Assembly: GCA_016185555.1 (NCBI GenBank)
Contig: JACPNI010000070.1
Coordinates: 1-6,762, forward strand
Source of the DNA: Candidatus Woesearchaeota archaeon
GTDB lineage: Archaea > Nanobdellota > Nanobdellia > SCGC-AAA011-G17 > JACPNG01
Direction: 5' to 3'
DNA length: 6,762 nucleotides
Position numbers and translations under genes: made by a program. A model generated the notes under the pieces. It searched no databases, was not told the DNA's origin, and saw nothing but the letters and a program-made list of their open reading frames with translations. Within the stretch, counting starts at the first letter, position 1. Each line of letters opens with the position of its first letter. Below, piece after piece: positions 5,316-6,762 of this stretch.

Positions 5316-5320
5316 TTTAC

Positions 5321-5521
5321 TTACCTCATGTAAACTGTTTTAATCTTATAGATTTTTTCTCCTATAATTTTATATGCTACACAATAATAAGCATAGCAAG
5401 CTAAAAAGCTGTCTGTTTGTTTTGTTTTTGAGCCTTGCGTAATTGCTTTTTTAATGTCTTCATCATTAATGCACAATGCAATCATTTTTTCTTTGGCATG
5501 TTTTGTAATAAATAAATACAA
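5321..5521 (-). CDS. DUF4258 toxin-like protein (TTG start)
   Basis: A 66-residue basic protein with the DUF4258 layout: opening strand FITKHAKEKM (residues 4-13), then C-I-N-D-E-D-I-K-K-A-I-T-Q-G helix-turn, and a final strand KIYKIKTVY. The fold is expected to be RelE/MqsR-like, and members are usually found beside YgiT-type zinc-finger proteins, as here. No catalytic residues can be named with confidence; His8 and the C-terminal Lys/Tyr are candidates. The start codon is TTG at 5521-5519. A perfect archaeal Shine-Dalgarno, GGTGAT (5532-5527), sits five bases ahead of it. An in-frame TGA nine bases upstream excludes a longer protein. The next in-frame ATG is at residue 13 and would delete the first strand. 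The weak start may keep toxin synthesis low relative to the antitoxin. Three cysteines in a protein this small are notable. Confidence 0.78.
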   Translation of the reverse strand: MYLFITKHAKEKMIALCINDEDIKKAITQGSKTKQTDSFLACYAYYCVAYKIIGEKIYKIKTVYMR

Positions 5522-5567
5522 TAATAATCACCAGTATATACAGTATATCTTTGTATTTATTAAGCTT
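5522..5567 (-). promoter_or_regulatory. Promoter and candidate operator of the toxin-antitoxin operon
   Basis: On the minus strand AATAAATAC (about 5553-5561) is a TATA candidate, placing initiation near 5532. Downstream is the Shine-Dalgarno GGTGAT (5532-5527). Between them the 8-mer CAGTATAT (plus-strand reading) occurs twice in tandem at 5532-5539 and 5541-5548, with a 9-bp period, and the perfect palindrome GTATATAC lies at 5534-5541. Such repeats at the start of a toxin-antitoxin operon suggest autorepression by the AbrB-type antitoxin. Confidence 0.5.
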
Positions 5568-5591
5568 TTGGTTCTAATAATTTCCGAAAAG

Positions 5592-5600
5592 GTTAAATAG
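5592..5600 (+). promoter_or_regulatory. Promoter of the eL43-rpo12-prefoldin operon
   Basis: GTTAAATAG (5592-5600), preceded by the BRE-like CCGAAAAG, is the best box A before the operon. It predicts a transcript start near 5620-5623, leaving a leader of about 10-13 bases before the eL43 ATG at 5633. The leader contains the three-codon frame ATG-GAA-GTT-TAA (5620-5631). Confidence 0.5.
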
Positions 5601-5632
5601 GTTGCTTTTGAAGATTTTTATGGAAGTTTAAA

Positions 5633-5845
5633 ATGGCAACAAGAAAAGTCGGTTCTGCAGGCAGGTTTGGGGTAAGATACGGCAAGACAATAAGGCAAAG
5701 AATAGTTGATGTAGAAAAAAAACAAAGAAAACTACAAAAGTGCCCATACTGCCATAGGTTGATGGTTAAAAGGATTTCATTAGGTATTTGGGAATGCAAG
5801 AAGTGTGATTCAAAATTTACAAATAGGGCATATTTTGTGGAGTGA
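5633..5845 (+). CDS. rpl37ae: Large-subunit ribosomal protein eL43 (L37Ae)
   Basis: 70 residues. The N-terminal basic tail GSAGRFGVRYGKTIRQRI matches the eL43 signature, and the C4 zinc ribbon has C37-P-Y-C40 and C55-K-K-C58, with LGIWECKKC typical of the family. Eukaryotic and most archaeal L37Ae proteins are somewhat longer (about 80-95 residues), so this is a compact version ending soon after the zinc ribbon at YFVE. It binds 23S rRNA in the 50S subunit. It is the first gene of a four-gene operon with rpo12, prefoldin beta and UPF0147; eL43 next to rpo12 is a recurrent archaeal arrangement. The ATG at 5633 gives the expected N-terminus. Confidence 0.95.
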   Translation: MATRKVGSAGRFGVRYGKTIRQRIVDVEKKQRKLQKCPYCHRLMVKRISLGIWECKKCDSKFTNRAYFVE

Positions 5846-5849
5846 TAAA

Positions 5850-5987
5850 ATGAAGGCATACAAGTGTTTTGACTGCGGTGCAAGTGTTAAGATGGATTAT
5901 CTTAGAAAGAAGATAAGGTGTCCTTATTGTGGGAGTAAAGTATTATACAAAGTAAGGGCTGCAACAACAAAGGTTAAGGCAGTTTAA
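5850..5987 (+). CDS. rpoP: DNA-directed RNA polymerase subunit Rpo12 (RpoP)
   Basis: A 45-residue zinc-ribbon protein, the archaeal homologue of eukaryotic Rpb12/ABC10-alpha. C6-F-D-C9 and C24-P-Y-C27 bind zinc, and the following G-S-K-V-L-Y-K-V-R is the conserved C-terminal segment. It helps assemble the Rpo3/Rpo10/Rpo11/Rpo12 platform of RNA polymerase. The ATG at 5850 is chosen over an in-frame ATG at 5805 inside eL43, because MKAYKC is the normal start of the family. The Shine-Dalgarno-like GGAGTGAT (5839-5846) overlaps the eL43 stop codon four bases upstream, pointing to coupled translation. Confidence 0.94.
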   Translation: MKAYKCFDCGASVKMDYLRKKIRCPYCGSKVLYKVRAATTKVKAV

Positions 5988-5994
5988 TTCTAAT

Positions 5995-6333
5995 ATGGAC
6001 ATTTCAAAAGACACAGAAGAGAAAATAAATCAGATTCAGTTTCTGGAACAGAATCTGCAGAATTTATTTATGCAAAGACAAAACTTCCAGTCTAAACTTC
6101 TTGAGGTCGATAATGCCTTGGATGAATTGAAGAAATCAAATGGGGAAACCTATAAGATTGTTGGCAATATAATGATTAAAGGATCAAGGGAAGAGTTTAT
6201 TAAGGAACTGGAATCTAAGAAAGAGATTATAAACTTAAGGATAAAAAATCTTGAGAAGCAGGAAGAAAAATTAAAGGAAAGGGCTTCAAAAATCCAGAAT
6301 GAGGTTGTTGAAACATTAAAAAAAGAAAAGTAG
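5995..6333 (+). CDS. pfdB: Prefoldin subunit beta
   Basis: 112 residues, the normal prefoldin beta length. Two long coiled-coil helices (about 5-48 and 66-111) flank a short beta-hairpin region with YKIVGNIMIKGSREE, the conserved centre of the beta subunit. INQIQFLEQNLQNLFMQRQ and LRIKNLEKQEEKLKE are typical of the N- and C-terminal helices. Four beta and two alpha subunits form the hexameric cytosolic chaperone that passes unfolded proteins to the thermosome. The alpha subunit is not in the window. The gene follows rpo12 by 7 bases, and no strong Shine-Dalgarno is seen. In several archaea a KEOPS Pcc1-like gene stands between rpo12 and prefoldin beta; it is absent here. Confidence 0.95.
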   Translation: MDISKDTEEKINQIQFLEQNLQNLFMQRQNFQSKLLEVDNALDELKKSNGETYKIVGNIMIKGSREEFIKELESKKEIINLRIKNLEKQEEKLKERASKIQNEVVETLKKEK

Positions 6334-6336
6334 AAT

Positions 6337-6585
6337 ATGGAAACTATATTACAGGCAGTTGAACTTTTAATTCAGATAGAACAGGATTTAAGCGTACCTA
6401 AAAATGTTCGTGTTAAGGTTAAGAATGCAATGACTGCTTTGCAGGAAGAAAGTCTTGAGCAGGCACTGAAAATAAATAAATCCTTACAGGAACTTGATGA
6501 TATTGCTGCTGATCCAAACATTCCAAGTTTTACAAGAACCCAGATATGGAATGTAGTTAGCTTATTAGAGACACAAAAACCATAG
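6337..6585 (+). CDS. UPF0147 family protein
   Basis: 82 residues, all predicted helical. The family motifs are clear: D-L-S-V-P-K-N-V-R (17-25) and DPNIPSFTRTQIW (59-71), followed by V-V-S-L-L-E. UPF0147 proteins are small archaeal four-helix-bundle proteins of unknown function, often encoded near prefoldin or ribosomal genes. Here the start codon is 3 bases after the prefoldin stop, so the two are surely co-transcribed. The conserved context suggests a role linked to translation or protein folding, which remains inference. A stem-loop follows directly after its stop codon. Confidence 0.92.
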   Translation: METILQAVELLIQIEQDLSVPKNVRVKVKNAMTALQEESLEQALKINKSLQELDDIAADPNIPSFTRTQIWNVVSLLETQKP

Positions 6586-6586
6586 T

Positions 6587-6611
6587 TTAAATCATAGAAA
6601 AAATGATTTAA
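6587..6611 (+). repeat. Stem-loop after the housekeeping operon
   Basis: TTAAATCAT (6587-6595) and ATGATTTAA (6603-6611) form a perfect 9-bp stem with the loop AGAAAAA, starting one base after the UPF0147 stop codon. It has no long T tract behind it, so it may be a 3'-end processing or protective hairpin, or part of a weak terminator. Confidence 0.45.
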
Positions 6612-6762
6612 TATCCGTTTAGCTAATCGCCCACTATAAAAAAGTGAAATTCAATTTTAATAGAGAATAAAAAGCGTCACTATGCCATTTTTGGCTATTT
6701 TTCAAAAAAATCACGTTTATCGTCGATAAGTTAAAAAACAGCTAAACAGAAACAAAAAAAAA
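6612..6762. other. AT-rich non-coding tail with a TATA-like site and palindromes
   Basis: No credible gene is seen. Plus-strand CTATAAAAAA (6634-6643) resembles a TATA box and would start a transcript near 6660-6668. The only ATG soon after it (6682) gives 15 codons. TTATCG-T-CGATAA (6717-6729) is a perfect odd palindrome. GTTTAGCT (6617-6624) is repeated in inverted orientation as AGCTAAAC (6740-6747). These features suggest an upstream control region or a small RNA or repeat element running beyond the window. Confidence 0.35.

Noticed and set aside
5805..5849. Upstream start for Rpo12
   Set aside because: It lies inside eL43. The family starts at the MKAYKC position, which has its own Shine-Dalgarno at 5839-5846.
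6586..6762. CRISPR array or leader
   Set aside because: No direct repeats of 20 or more bases at regular spacing occur; the short inverted repeats do not fit an array.

Overview
The window reads as a low-GC, gene-dense archaeal chromosome segment. The archaeal markers are unambiguous: ribosomal protein eL43 (L37Ae), RNA polymerase subunit Rpo12 (RpoP), prefoldin beta and a UPF0147 protein stand in one tight operon. There is also a class III (type IV pilin-like) signal peptide, tRNA genes without encoded CCA, a bulge-helix-bulge tRNA intron, AT-rich TATA boxes about 25 bases ahead of several start codons (leaderless transcripts) and GGTGAT/GAGGT Shine-Dalgarno sequences at others. The small compact proteins, the pilin N-terminus and the short NFACT protein suggest a DPANN-type archaeon (Woesearchaeota/Pacearchaeota-like). 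That placement is inference and was not tested by a search.

Layout. Bases 1-691 (+) hold the 3' part of an alpha/beta hydrolase that begins before the window. Bases 819-2033 (+) encode a 12-helix MFS transporter of the UMF1/Atg22-like type, with an inverted repeat flanking its promoter. It converges on a minus-strand pair: a class III signal-peptide pilin-like secreted protein (3346-3885) and an NFACT-N protein (2242-3312) that stops before the NFACT-R domain. A 24-bp near-perfect palindrome separates the pilin gene from a divergent YgjP/DUF45 zinc metallopeptidase (3970-4695, +). Two divergent tRNA genes follow: tRNA-Phe(GAA) on the minus strand (4709-4802), with a 20-nt intron in the D-loop, and tRNA-Pro(UGG) on the plus strand (4904-4977). 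Next, on the minus strand, is a two-gene toxin-antitoxin-like operon: DUF4258 toxin (5321-5521, TTG start) followed by an antitoxin joining a YgiT-type zinc finger to an AbrB/MazE-like domain (4986-5315). The window ends with the housekeeping operon eL43 - rpo12 - pfdB - UPF0147 (5633-6585, +) and 177 bases of AT-rich intergenic DNA with palindromes.

How it fits together. The right-hand operon serves information processing and protein folding (ribosome, RNA polymerase, prefoldin). The NFACT protein belongs to the ribosome-rescue family. The hydrolase, transporter, pilin-like protein, peptidase and toxin-antitoxin pair look like accessory genes. The observations most worth a second look are the D-loop tRNA intron, the NFACT protein with an altered D-R motif and no NFACT-R, the toxin-antitoxin operon with its fused antitoxin, and the palindromic control regions. 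I do not see a large undescribed multi-gene system here.
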